A DNA stretch of 64,000 nucleotides from contig JAXGLZ010000001.1 in the NCBI GenBank assembly GCA_040768925.1, positions 806,001-870,000 of the forward strand, written 5' to 3'. The stretch comes from CALNBC01 sp040768925. Its GTDB lineage: Bacteria; Bacillota; Clostridia; Christensenellales; CALWSW01. The translations under genes and the position numbers were made by a program. The notes under the pieces are model-generated. The model did no database searches. It saw nothing but the letters and a program-made list of their open reading frames with translations, and was not told the DNA's origin. The first letter of the stretch is position 1. The number at the start of each line of letters is the position of its first letter. Shown here one piece after another: positions 25,703-34,018 of this stretch.

Positions 25703-25900
25703 CCAACGGCTTTGATCGTCCGGCGCGGGGCGGGCCAGCGGCGGCGCTTCCTCGCCGCGGGGAATCGGAACGCCGTGTTTCGAAGTCGCCGCCGGGCCCG
25801 CAAAGTCAGAGGAAGCAGCATGCCTGTTAAAATTACTATATCATAATATGGGATCGTTTGGAAACCAAAATCGAAGGGGGCAATCCGTTCAGTGAATCAG

Positions 25901-25923
25901 AAAAAGGGTGCGGCGCAGCACCC
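25901..25923 (-). terminator. Terminator of the che/HD-GYP operon
   Basis: On the minus strand GGGTGC (25923-25918), a 6-nt GC-rich loop, GCACCC (25911-25906), then TTTTT (25905-25901). It lies about 110 nt past the HD-GYP stop. Confidence 0.8.
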
Positions 25924-26032
25924 CTTGCTTTGCGATTTTTTGGAATTCGCCGCCGCCCGCCCCCAAAGCGCCCCGGATCAGCGGTTCGCCCCGCCCGAAG
26001 GCCTTGCGCTTGAAGGGCGGACGCCGGTTTTT

Positions 26033-27106
26033 TTAGAGATTGATGATCTCCTTGACCGTGATATTGAGGGAGGAACGGTCGTTGGTGAGGTCGATGATCT
26101 TGTTGGTGGGCTTGTTGTCTTCGATGAGCTTGACCATCGGCCGCAGGCTGGTATCCTCATAGTTTTTGATGACGATCCCGATATCGTCCGTGCTGAGCCT
26201 GACGCAGGTTCCGACCGGGTACGGCGCGACTTTCTTCGTGATCGCCTTTACGATTTGCGGGTCGAACATGGTGGCGTAGCCGCCCATGATGTATTCGATC
26301 GCGTCCGAGGGCAGCATGGCCTTTCGGTAGGGCCTGTCCGAGGTCAGGGCGTCATAAACGTCCGCAACGGAAATGATGCGGCAGAAAAGGGGAATGGCAT
26401 CGCCCAAGAGCCCCTGTGGGTATCCGTTTCCGTTGAACTGCTCGTGATGGTACAGCGTGGCGATCTTTGAGCTTTGGGAGATATCCGGATTGTCGAGCAC
26501 ATATTCATAGCCGAGCTCGCTGTGTTTTTTCATGTGCTCGAATTCGTCGGCGGAGAGCCTGCCGGGTTTGTTGAGGATGTCCTTGTCCACGCACATCTTG
26601 CCGATATCGTGGATCAGCGCGCCGATGGCAAGCTCCTGGATCGTGTCGCGGCTGAGCCCCAAGGCCATGCCCAGTATGATTGAAAGCACCGCGACGTTCA
26701 GGCTGTGGCTGTAGGTGTAATCGTCGTACGTGCGCAGGTCGATCAGGTTGACCATGGTGTTGCGGTTGCGCAGAACCTCTTCGACGATGCTCTTCGAAAG
26801 GTCTTTCAGCAAGCTGAAATGCTTTTTGACGTTGCCGGTGGTGTTGGTGCTTACGTTCAGAAATAAAAGCTGCAGTTCGTTCTTGGTTTTGCGCCTCAGA
26901 TCGCTGCTGATAACATCGGTGATCTCAAGCCCTTCGGAAAGCTCGTCGTCAACATACAGCCCCTGGTATCCGAGTAAGCCGATCTTTTTGATCAATGAGG
27001 GCGTGAGCTCCTTACCTTGGCGCAGGAGCATCGTCCTGTTTGATACGACCAGGTTTCGCGCCAGCTTGTGGCCCGGCCGCAGGTTATCAGTCGTAATATA
27101 TCTCAT
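26033..27106 (-). CDS. HD-GYP domain cyclic-di-GMP phosphodiesterase
   Basis: 357 residues. An N-terminal regulatory part (1-125) has no clear receiver domain. The HD-GYP core has HSLNVAVLSIILG, ALIHDIGKM (His166-Asp167), the HKKHSE-like helix near 191-197, HHEQFNGNGYP (220-230, with His220/His221 and GYP) and RIISVADVYDALTSDRPYR. The metal ligands all appear present, so it is probably an active c-di-GMP hydrolase. It lies 16 nt after cheA on the same strand, making it the last gene of the chemotaxis operon and tying c-di-GMP turnover to motility. Confidence 0.93.
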   Translation of the reverse strand: MRYITTDNLRPGHKLARNLVVSNRTMLLRQGKELTPSLIKKIGLLGYQGLYVDDELSEGLEITDVISSDLRRKTKNELQLLFLNVSTNTTGNVKKHFSLLKDLSKSIVEEVLRNRNTMVNLIDLRTYDDYTYSHSLNVAVLSIILGMALGLSRDTIQELAIGALIHDIGKMCVDKDILNKPGRLSADEFEHMKKHSELGYEYVLDNPDISQSSKIATLYHHEQFNGNGYPQGLLGDAIPLFCRIISVADVYDALTSDRPYRKAMLPSDAIEYIMGGYATMFDPQIVKAITKKVAPYPVGTCVRLSTDDIGIVIKNYEDTSLRPMVKLIEDNKPTNKIIDLTNDRSSLNITVKEIINL

Positions 27107-27122
27107 TTTATGCTGTCCGTTA

Positions 27123-29105
27123 TCAGCTGATCAGACCGTTGATGTTGAGTATCAGGCTTATGCTCCCGTCCCCGAGTATGGTGCAGCCCGACATGCTACT
27201 AACCGCGCTGCTGAAGTGTTTGGTGATGTAAGCGGGCATGGATTTGACGACGGTTTGCTGTTCCCCGATCAAATTGTCCACAAACAGGCAATAGGATTTT
27301 GCCTGGGCTTCGATCAGCACGAGTATGCCGTCGCAGATGTCGGTCACGCTTGTTTCGATATCGAACCGGCTGTGAAGGCGCACGATGGGGTAACAGGCGC
27401 CGCGCAGCCAGATCATTTCGTTGCCGGCAGGGTCTTTGATCAGGTCCTTCCTGTCGGGCTTGAAGGAATCCTTGATGGAAAGCAGCGGGATGATGTAGGT
27501 GTACCTTCCGACCGAGACGAGCATACCGTCTATGATCGCCAAAGTCAACGGTATTCGTATCGTGGCGCTCATTCCGGCGCCGGGGGCGCTGTCCACATAG
27601 ACCGCACCGCCGATATCCCGGATATTTTTGGTAACGACGTCCATCCCCACTCCGCGCCCGGAAAACTCCGTAACCTGGTCCTTGGTGGAAAAGCCGGGGG
27701 CGAAGATCAGGGAATAGGCTTCGCTGTCGGTTATGTCGGCCCTGTTCTTGCTGATCAGGCCTTTTTCGACGCCCTTGTCGATCAGTTTTTCGCGGTCGAG
27801 CCCGCGGCCGTCGTCCGAAACGGTGATCAGCACGTCGCTCCCGGAATTGCGGGCCTCAAGCCGGATCTCGCCGGTGGGGTTCTTGCCCGCCGCTTCGCGT
27901 TCTTCCGCGGATTCCAGGCCGTGGTCCATGGAATTGCGGACGATGTGCATCAGCGGGTCGGAAAGGTGATCGAGCACGTTTTTATCGAGTTCGGTGCTTT
28001 CGCCGACGATGGCGAGCTTTGCTTTTTTGCCCATCTTGACAGACATATCCCGCACGATGCGCTCCATTTTGCGGAAGGTGGAGGAAACGGGGATCATGCG
28101 GATGGACATCACCACGTCCTGCAGCTCGTCCGTCAGCTTGCGAAGCTGCCGCGCGGCCTTCTCAAAGCTTTCGAGGTTGAGCTTCAACACTTCCGGGTTT
28201 TTGACGACTGTGGATTCGGTGATCACCAGCTCGCCGACGAGGTCCATGAGCATGTCCAGCTTGCTGATGCTGACGCTCATGAAGCTTTGCCTGACCGCGG
28301 ACGCGGCTTCGGTGTTCTGGGAAGCCGAAGAGCCGTTTTTTCCCTCCTCCGCCGGAATTGCGAAGACTTTTTCGGCTTCGTCGGCGTCCAGCTCCCAGAG
28401 CTCCAGGCTTTGAATAAAGAAGGTCTCCCGGATCTTTTTTTCCAGGGCGACCAGGTCCTCCTGGGAAACCATGCGAAGGGTGCAGCCGTCCGACGCGATG
28501 ATGTAGCCGCTGTTCTCCGCGAAAAGATCCTTTGGAACCGTGGTGACGCTGGAGCAGATCCCTTCCAGGGATTTGACGATACCGAAGGCGCGCACGTTTT
28601 CCATCCTTGCTTCGGGCTGAAAAAAGACTTTCGCCTCGTAATAGCGGTCGCTGCCCGCCGCCGCTTCCGGCTGGGGGGCGTCTTGAGGGGATTCGCTGTC
28701 TTTCCGGTTGGTCAGCATGGAAAGATAATCCCTGATCCGCCGCGTGATCGGGGCGACGTCCGCGTCCGGCAGGGCGCCGCTTTGGATTTTCGCGAGTTCG
28801 GCCTTGATGATATCAAGGGTTTCAAAAGCGAGGGCGCTGATGCTTTCGTAATCGGTCTTGCGCGTTTCGTTTGGGCGCATAAAGTCAAACAGGTCCTCAA
28901 GCGCGTGGGAAAGGCTTGCAACGCCGTCGAAATCCATCATTGCGGACGAGCCCTTGATGGTGTGCAGAATCCTGAACAGCTCCGCGATCTGCTCCGGTGA
29001 AAAAGAAGCGGTGCTCTCGCAGTTCAAAAGCAGAGACTCAAGGCTGTCCAGCAGCTGCGTGTTTTCGTATAGGTATGTATCCAGCATCGAGTCGCCAGTG
29101 GGCAT
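27123..29105 (-). CDS. cheA: Chemotaxis histidine kinase CheA
   Basis: 660 residues. The P1 HPt domain has the phospho-accepting His48 in RILHTIKGSSAMM. A P2-like module lies at about 150-265, then a Ser/Ala linker and the P3 dimer helices (about 280-345, MDLVGELVITES). The P4 ATPase shows the N box HIVRNSMDHGLES, G boxes DDGRGLD and GRGVGMDVV. The P5 CheW-like domain runs from about 525 to the end. A perfect AAGGAGGTG lies before the ATG. It phosphorylates CheY and CheB in response to receptors. The operon order cheC-cheD-cheY-cheA differs from the usual fla/che order. Confidence 0.97.
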   Translation of the reverse strand: MPTGDSMLDTYLYENTQLLDSLESLLLNCESTASFSPEQIAELFRILHTIKGSSAMMDFDGVASLSHALEDLFDFMRPNETRKTDYESISALAFETLDIIKAELAKIQSGALPDADVAPITRRIRDYLSMLTNRKDSESPQDAPQPEAAAGSDRYYEAKVFFQPEARMENVRAFGIVKSLEGICSSVTTVPKDLFAENSGYIIASDGCTLRMVSQEDLVALEKKIRETFFIQSLELWELDADEAEKVFAIPAEEGKNGSSASQNTEAASAVRQSFMSVSISKLDMLMDLVGELVITESTVVKNPEVLKLNLESFEKAARQLRKLTDELQDVVMSIRMIPVSSTFRKMERIVRDMSVKMGKKAKLAIVGESTELDKNVLDHLSDPLMHIVRNSMDHGLESAEEREAAGKNPTGEIRLEARNSGSDVLITVSDDGRGLDREKLIDKGVEKGLISKNRADITDSEAYSLIFAPGFSTKDQVTEFSGRGVGMDVVTKNIRDIGGAVYVDSAPGAGMSATIRIPLTLAIIDGMLVSVGRYTYIIPLLSIKDSFKPDRKDLIKDPAGNEMIWLRGACYPIVRLHSRFDIETSVTDICDGILVLIEAQAKSYCLFVDNLIGEQQTVVKSMPAYITKHFSSAVSSMSGCTILGDGSISLILNINGLIS

Positions 29106-29255
29106 ACCCGCACCTCCTTACTGTTTGTGGATTTGCCGCCCGGGGGGGCGGCGGGTACGCAACCGGCGCGCCCAAAGCTGCTGATCTGGAACTTTTTTGC
29201 CCCGCGGCCGCGGCAGCGCGCGCTTTGGGCCGGTCAGCCCCGCGGGTTCGGCCCG

Positions 29256-29612
29256 TCACTGAAGGTTGTTCAGTGCGGAGACGATGATATCCTCCTTAAA
29301 GGGCTTGACGATGAAGCCCTTCGCCCCGGAAAGCACCGCTTCGCGCACCATGCTTTCCTGGCCCATCGCGGAAATCATGACGACGTTTGCGGAAGGGTTG
29401 ATGGCGAGGATTTTTTTAAGGCTGGCCAAACCGTCCATCTCGGGCATCGTGATGTCCATGGTGATGATGTCCGGGGCGAGTTCCTGAAATTTCTGAATGG
29501 CCACTTTGCCGTTCTCCGCCTCGCCGATGACCTCATATCCGTGTTTGGTGAGCATATTTTTGATGGAGACCCGCATAAACGCCGCGTCGTCGACAATCAG
29601 TACTCTTTTCAT
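29256..29612 (-). CDS. cheY: Chemotaxis response regulator CheY
   Basis: 118 residues, a stand-alone receiver. Acidic pocket DD at 8-9, phospho-acceptor Asp53 in TMDITMPEMDG, Ser81 in MISAMG and Lys103 in FIVKPF. The closest type is Bacillota CheY, which promotes counter-clockwise or smooth swimming when phosphorylated. AGGAGGAG lies about 14 nt before the ATG. The gap to cheA (29106-29255) is a GC-rich palindromic stretch without a gene. Confidence 0.95.
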   Translation of the reverse strand: MKRVLIVDDAAFMRVSIKNMLTKHGYEVIGEAENGKVAIQKFQELAPDIITMDITMPEMDGLASLKKILAINPSANVVMISAMGQESMVREAVLSGAKGFIVKPFKEDIIVSALNNLQ

Positions 29613-29654
29613 GAATTCCTCGACTCCTCCTGTATTTTCAATGAAAAATGCCTG

Positions 29655-30209
29655 CTAAAGCAGCTTGATGTTTTTGGGCGAAACCGTCCGCACCTGCAAA
29701 AGGCCGGTTTCGCAGCAGAATTCGATCGATCTTCCGCTGCTGCCGCCCGTGTCTTCCGCGATGATGGGTATGGAATGCTGAAAGAGCATTCTTTTGCAAT
29801 GCTCGACGTTCCGGTCGCCCACGTTCATGAAATCGATGTTTTTGGCGGTGTTGAACATATGCGCCCCGCCGGCGAGCTTGGCGATCAGCCTTCTTGGCTG
29901 CGCGCCCGCGGCGGCCAGCCGGCGCACAAGGTCCGGCACCGCGGTATCCGCGTATTTCGCCCTGTTCAGGTCCTGGACGTTCTGCGGGGCGGTGGGCAGC
30001 ATGATGTGCACCATGCCGCCCACTTTGCTCAAAGGATCGTATAAAACCAGCCCGACGCAGGAACCGAGCCCAAGGGTGGACAGCTTGTCCGGCGCCCTGA
30101 CGACCTGTTGCTCGGCGATGCCTATGTTATGCGTCTTTCCCGGGACCGCGGCGGGTATGACGGCCAGCCTGGGGCTTCTTTCCGCCGTTATCGTCGTCTG
30201 CACATTCAT
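29655..30209 (-). CDS. cheD: Chemoreceptor glutamine deamidase CheD
   Basis: 184 residues from ATG 30209, one base after the cheC stop. The catalytic cysteine is in TLGLGSCVGLVLYD (Cys51) and the histidine in GGMVHIMLP (His68). The later AKLAGGAHMFN motif and the C-terminal TGGSSGRSIEF are typical. CheD deamidates receptor glutamines and, bound to CheC, enhances its phosphatase activity. The immediate pairing with cheC reflects that complex. Confidence 0.95.
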   Translation of the reverse strand: MNVQTTITAERSPRLAVIPAAVPGKTHNIGIAEQQVVRAPDKLSTLGLGSCVGLVLYDPLSKVGGMVHIMLPTAPQNVQDLNRAKYADTAVPDLVRRLAAAGAQPRRLIAKLAGGAHMFNTAKNIDFMNVGDRNVEHCKRMLFQHSIPIIAEDTGGSSGRSIEFCCETGLLQVRTVSPKNIKLL

Positions 30210-30210
30210 G

Positions 30211-30828
30211 TTAAACCGCAAACTTTTCTGTCAGGGTTTTACAGGACTGAATGTCGGGGATCAGAAAAAAATGCCCCAAAAGGCTGCTTTCCCTGTCGGA
30301 AAACTCCGTTTCCATAAAGAGCACCCGATCGCCGAAATCGCCGTAAGCAACGGCCAGCAGATTCATGACCGCACCCGCCATATCGAATACGAGCTCGGGC
30401 ACGGAAGCTTCGATCTTGAGCCCGGTCATCTCGGATATCGCGGTGATGTAGGACCCGATCAGGATGTTTGCAACCTCTTTGAGGGCGGAGGTTCCGAATT
30501 CCTCAAGCTCGGATTCGGTCATCTCGCAGGCGAGATCGCCGATCACCGAATGGGAGAGGGTTTTTGCGTCCTCCTCGCCCAGAACCAGGAGGATGAATCC
30601 GCGTATATCCTCAGAAATTCCCACAAGCAGGCCGGCGACCACGCTTTCCGGCCCGTTGAGTATTTCGCAGATCTCGCTGTAGCCGCAAAGCTGGGCCTTC
30701 GGGACCCGGATCGTAACCGGCCGGGAAAGCATGATCGAAAGCGCCGTGGCTGCGTGCGCGGCGCCGATATTTTCCAATTCGCGGAAAAAGTCAAGCCCTG
30801 TTCCGCCCATTTGCTGAATGTTAAACAT
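30211..30828 (-). CDS. cheC: CheY-P phosphatase CheC
   Basis: 205 residues with both active-site repeats D/S-x3-E-x2-N: DFFRELEN near residue 13-20 and SALKEVAN near 114-121, each followed about 22 residues later by Pro. It dephosphorylates CheY-P and binds CheD for adaptation. It is the first gene of the minus-strand chemotaxis operon, 40-60 nt downstream of a sigma-28 promoter. Confidence 0.95.
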   Translation of the reverse strand: MFNIQQMGGTGLDFFRELENIGAAHAATALSIMLSRPVTIRVPKAQLCGYSEICEILNGPESVVAGLLVGISEDIRGFILLVLGEEDAKTLSHSVIGDLACEMTESELEEFGTSALKEVANILIGSYITAISEMTGLKIEASVPELVFDMAGAVMNLLAVAYGDFGDRVLFMETEFSDRESSLLGHFFLIPDIQSCKTLTEKFAV

Positions 30829-30851
30829 ATCCGCCCGTCCCGAAAAATTAC

Positions 30852-30898
30852 TTTGGCTATTTTATATATCGGCACTTTGGGGCGCTCTATTAGCCAAA
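30852..30898. repeat. Inverted repeat enclosing the cheC sigma-28 promoter
   Basis: TTTGGCTA (30852-30859) and TAGCCAAA (30891-30898) are perfect 8-nt inverted arms with 31 nt between, covering exactly the sigma-28 box in the divergent 158-nt gap between cheC and the FliK-like gene. Either a dimer-binding operator or chance. Confidence 0.35.
30866..30892 (-). promoter_or_regulatory. Sigma-28 promoter of the cheC operon
   Basis: On the minus strand TAAT (30892-30889), 15 nt, GCCGATAT (30873-30866), against the sigma-28/sigma-D pattern TAAA-N15-GCCGATAT. It is flanked symmetrically by TTTGGCTA (30852-30859) and TAGCCAAA (30891-30898). Confidence 0.75.
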
Positions 30899-30986
30899 AT
30901 TTCATCCGATAAAACATATATGCGGTTTTTGATCCGGCAAAAGCCAAAAAGGGCGTTGGGCGGGCCAGAATTGCCGCGAAGGGCGG

Positions 30987-32705
30987 GTGGTGAAGGATTT
31001 GGGAATCGAACTGAACGGCGTTTTGCAGGCGGAGCAGATCGGCGCGGTCGAGCGGACCGCGCACGCGGGAAAAGGCGGTTACGGACCTTCGGGGATCGCG
31101 TCCCTTCAGGACGGGGCGTTTGTGACCGCCACCGTCGAGCGGGGGGAAGGGGACGAGGTGACCCTGCGCCTTGAGGGCGGCGGGGTGCTGCGGGCCGTGG
31201 CAAAAGGAGAAATCGGCCTTTTTGAGGGGGACATCATCGAAGCGGTTGTGGACAAAAGCGCCGGCGCGCTGCTTCTTCGGATTTTGAACCACCTGACCGG
31301 TCCGTCGGCCAAAAACGCCCCCGCGGCCCCCCAGCAGGCCCTTTCGGACATGATGTCCGCCCTGAGCCGCAATCCTGAAATCAACGTTGCGGCGGCCCGC
31401 TTTCTTGCGGAAAACGCCCTCCCGATCACGGCGGAAAACGTGCAGACCCTTTCGCAGATGACCAAAGGCCCGGGTCTTGGCGCGCTTTTGGGGCGGGTGC
31501 TCGACGTCCTCAGCCAGGCGGCGGAAGGGGGAACAGCCGGGGTGCCAAACCCGGAAAGGATCCCGCCGGCGCAGAATGCGGGGGAACTGCAAACCGGCAG
31601 AGATCTGCAAAAAGCGGCGGGGGAAGCCGCCGTATCCGCCCGGGGCGAACCGGAGCAAGCCGCAAAAGCGCCCGACGAGGGGCCAAACGGGGCGGCGGCA
31701 GCGGAACAGCCGGCTTTGCAGGCCGGTCAGACCGAAGCGGAAAGCGCGGCCGCCCAACAGGCGGAAGAATCGGGGCAAAAGGAGCAGATCGGGGCGCTGA
31801 CCGGGGAAATCCCTGCGGGCGAGCCAAAAATCCCGCAAGAAAACGCCGAAAATCAGGAGTTTCTGGCCGAGATGGATCAAGCCGGGCAAGGGGACGATTA
31901 CATTTTGGAAGCCCCGGCCGAAAAAACGCCCCGACCTTTCAGCGGGGCGGGCGAAGCGCGGGTCGCCGCCGAAAAGCAGCCGGAAGAGGCCGCCAAACCG
32001 GGCGGAACCGAACTGCCGGAAGCTCCCAAAGATGGCATCCCGGGCAGGGGCGCAGCCGAATTCGGCGGCGGGCATACGTCAGCCGCCCGCCCGGAACAGG
32101 GGGAACAGTTGGAGAAAATCATCGGCAAGCTGTTTGTCCGGCCGGGGGAACAGTCCGGCGAGGAGATCAAAAAAACCGTGGACGAGACGCCCCAAACGCT
32201 CAAAGCGCTAAAGTCCGCCCTGGATCAATCCGATATCAAGAGTAAGGAATTTTGTTTAAAAACGGTCGGCCAGGCGATGAAGCAGGTCGAGCTTGGGGAA
32301 AAACCCGTGCGGTTTGATTACATCCAGCTGCCCGTGGCGGAAAAATGCGAAGGCAAAACCGCCGAGCTTTTCGTCTTCAAAAGGCGCAAGGGCAAGCGCG
32401 GCGAAGGGGAAGAGGGCACGACCATACTGCTCGCCCTGGATACCGGGCACATCGGCCGGGTGGAAACGCTGGTGGCCGAATCAAAGGGGGCCGTCACCCT
32501 CGAATTCCGGCTGGAACAGACGGAGCTGACGGAAGAATTCAAAAGGAACAGTCCGGCGCTCTCAAACGCGGTGGAAGCCGCGGGGTACAGTCTGGCGGGC
32601 ATCCGGTTTTCCGGACTGGAAAAAAGAACGACGCTGCTCAATGCCGGGGAACTCATCGGCCCCGGCGAAAAAGAAACGAGCCGCGGGATCGATATCAGGA
32701 TATGA
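30987..32705 (+). CDS. FliK/YlqG-like protein with flagellar hook-length control C-terminal domain
   Basis: About 572 residues from a GTG pair at 30987/30990 with GAAGGGCGG upstream. Residues 1-110 form an ordered N-terminal domain. Residues 170-390 are Ala/Glu/Gly/Pro-rich low complexity (an export-type ruler-like region). The C-terminal 130 residues (FDYIQLPVAEKCEGKTAELFVF in parts, then LALDTGHIGRVETLV and LEFRLEQTEL) match the Flg_hook domain. It directly precedes an FlhB-like small gene, as ylqG precedes ylqH in Bacillus. A separate canonical fliK could lie beyond the window after fliI, so hook-length control is not certain. Confidence 0.75.
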   Translation: MVKDLGIELNGVLQAEQIGAVERTAHAGKGGYGPSGIASLQDGAFVTATVERGEGDEVTLRLEGGGVLRAVAKGEIGLFEGDIIEAVVDKSAGALLLRILNHLTGPSAKNAPAAPQQALSDMMSALSRNPEINVAAARFLAENALPITAENVQTLSQMTKGPGLGALLGRVLDVLSQAAEGGTAGVPNPERIPPAQNAGELQTGRDLQKAAGEAAVSARGEPEQAAKAPDEGPNGAAAAEQPALQAGQTEAESAAAQQAEESGQKEQIGALTGEIPAGEPKIPQENAENQEFLAEMDQAGQGDDYILEAPAEKTPRPFSGAGEARVAAEKQPEEAAKPGGTELPEAPKDGIPGRGAAEFGGGHTSAARPEQGEQLEKIIGKLFVRPGEQSGEEIKKTVDETPQTLKALKSALDQSDIKSKEFCLKTVGQAMKQVELGEKPVRFDYIQLPVAEKCEGKTAELFVFKRRKGKRGEGEEGTTILLALDTGHIGRVETLVAESKGAVTLEFRLEQTELTEEFKRNSPALSNAVEAAGYSLAGIRFSGLEKRTTLLNAGELIGPGEKETSRGIDIRI

Positions 32706-33016
32706 AGCACTTTAAGGCCTATCAGGGAAACGACACCAAAGAAGCCGCCGCGCTGAAGTATGACGACGGCAGGGATTTCGCGCCGCGCGTCACCGCGCTG
32801 GGCCGCGGATATCTCGCAAAACGCATGGTCAAAGAGGCGGAAAGCCAAAGGGTGCAGGTCGTCAGGGACGAGGGGCTTTCCCCTATGCTGCATCGGCTCA
32901 GCGTCGGGGACGCGATCCCCGAGGAGCTTTACCGCGTGGTGGCGGAGATCCTGACGTTTGTCTATTGGATGGACGGCAGGGCAATACCCGGGCAAACGGG
33001 GCCCGGCGGGGAATAA
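32702..33016 (+). CDS. YlqH-like small FlhB-C-terminal homologue
   Basis: 104 residues, overlapping the previous stop as ATGA. It matches only the cytosolic tail of FlhB: ALKYDDGRDFAPRVTALGRGYLAKRMVKEAE corresponds to the region right after the FlhB autocleavage site, and IPEELYRVVAEILTFVY matches the FlhB end. The NPTH cleavage motif and membrane helices are absent, so it is like a pre-cleaved FlhB-CC fragment. The Bacillus counterpart is YlqH. It probably modulates export-substrate switching together with the FliK-like protein. Confidence 0.88.
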   Translation: MKHFKAYQGNDTKEAAALKYDDGRDFAPRVTALGRGYLAKRMVKEAESQRVQVVRDEGLSPMLHRLSVGDAIPEELYRVVAEILTFVYWMDGRAIPGQTGPGGE

Positions 33017-33050
33017 ACAGACAAGCAGCAAATCAGGAAGGGGTGATTGC

Positions 33051-33989
33051 ATGGCGCTTGACGGGGTCAATGCGGCCTATAGGACCGTTGCCGCGAACTA
33101 TTTGAACGCGGCTTGTGAAAATACCGGCGCTTCGCTTTCGGAAGCGGGATTCGGCGGCCTGCTGGCGGACGCCCTTTCGGAACAGGGAAGCGTGGGTTTT
33201 GACGGGGCGTCCTATGGCAGCCCGTATCAATACATCGGCAAGCTCGTGCAAAACACCGATTCGCCGGGGGCCGTCATGGCCGCGCTGATCGGCGCGGGAT
33301 CGGCGGATTTTTCCCAAATTGCGCTGCTGGGCGTCTTTGGCGCCCTGCTGGGCGGAGACGCCGAATCCGCCGGCTCCGGCGCGCTTTCCCTTGGGAATAA
33401 CCGGCAAAGCGTGCCCGGCGCGTTGACCGCGCCGCCCTCGATCCCGGTTTCGCCGGGGATCACCAGCGACAGTTCCACGAGAACGCCGGAGCGCTATGCT
33501 TGTGTCGTCAATCAGTTCGGCGTGGAGACGAATCCCCGCTACGCCGTCAATCAAAAGGGCCGGGGGGATACCTATTGCAACATTTTTGTGTGGGACGTGA
33601 CCAGCGCGATGAACGCCGAGATCCCCCATTATTACAACGCGAAAACCGGCGAGCCGATGAAGCGGGGCGACGAAAACGCCAGTGAAATGAACGCCAACGC
33701 GATGTTTGACTGGCTGAAGGAGCACGGCGGGGAATACGGCTGGCGGGAAGTGACGGCCGAGGAAGCCCAGAACCTTGCCAATGCGGGCCGCCCGGCGGTG
33801 GCCGCCCTGAAGCGGCCCGGCGCCCACGGCCATGTGCAGGTGGTCTGCCCGTCCAAAGACGGCGCGTTCAACAGCGAAAAGGGCGTGACCGTGGCCCAGG
33901 CGGGCAGCAATCTTACAAGTTATTCCTATATTTCCGACCTTTTGGGCAGTTCCAGCCTGTCAAAGGTCGCCTACTTCGCTCACATCTGA
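33051..33989 (+). CDS. Candidate papain-fold peptidoglycan hydrolase of the flagellar cluster
   Basis: 312 residues with AGGAAGGGG before the ATG. Residues 1-130 are Ala/Gly-rich and resemble the N-termini of secreted flagellar proteins rather than a cleavable signal. The C-terminal domain (about 145-312) has Cys176 in DTYCNIFVWDVTSAM and His261 in GAHGHVQVV, spaced like the Cys/His pair of CHAP or NlpC/P60 hydrolases. Lying between the YlqH-like gene and fliD, it could be exported through the flagellar channel to open the wall. No precise family could be named; the enzymatic role is inferred. Confidence 0.6.
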   Translation: MALDGVNAAYRTVAANYLNAACENTGASLSEAGFGGLLADALSEQGSVGFDGASYGSPYQYIGKLVQNTDSPGAVMAALIGAGSADFSQIALLGVFGALLGGDAESAGSGALSLGNNRQSVPGALTAPPSIPVSPGITSDSSTRTPERYACVVNQFGVETNPRYAVNQKGRGDTYCNIFVWDVTSAMNAEIPHYYNAKTGEPMKRGDENASEMNANAMFDWLKEHGGEYGWREVTAEEAQNLANAGRPAVAALKRPGAHGHVQVVCPSKDGAFNSEKGVTVAQAGSNLTSYSYISDLLGSSSLSKVAYFAHI

Positions 33990-34018
33990 TCGACGACGAG
34001 ATAAAAGGAGGTGCGGCC

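Noticed and set aside
26730..29000. A 756-codon open frame antisense to cheA
   Set aside because: It is a GC-driven shadow of cheA: composition is His/Asp/Arg-rich without domains, and the opposite strand encodes a complete CheA with a strong ribosome site.
29106..29255. A small gene or repeat copy between cheY and cheA
   Set aside because: The stretch is GC-rich palindromic sequence without the landmarks of the repeat family and without a plausible reading frame.
30543..32075. A 510-codon minus frame over the FliK-like gene
   Set aside because: It overlaps both cheC and the FliK-like gene, has Arg/Gly/Phe-rich junk composition and lacks a start signal.
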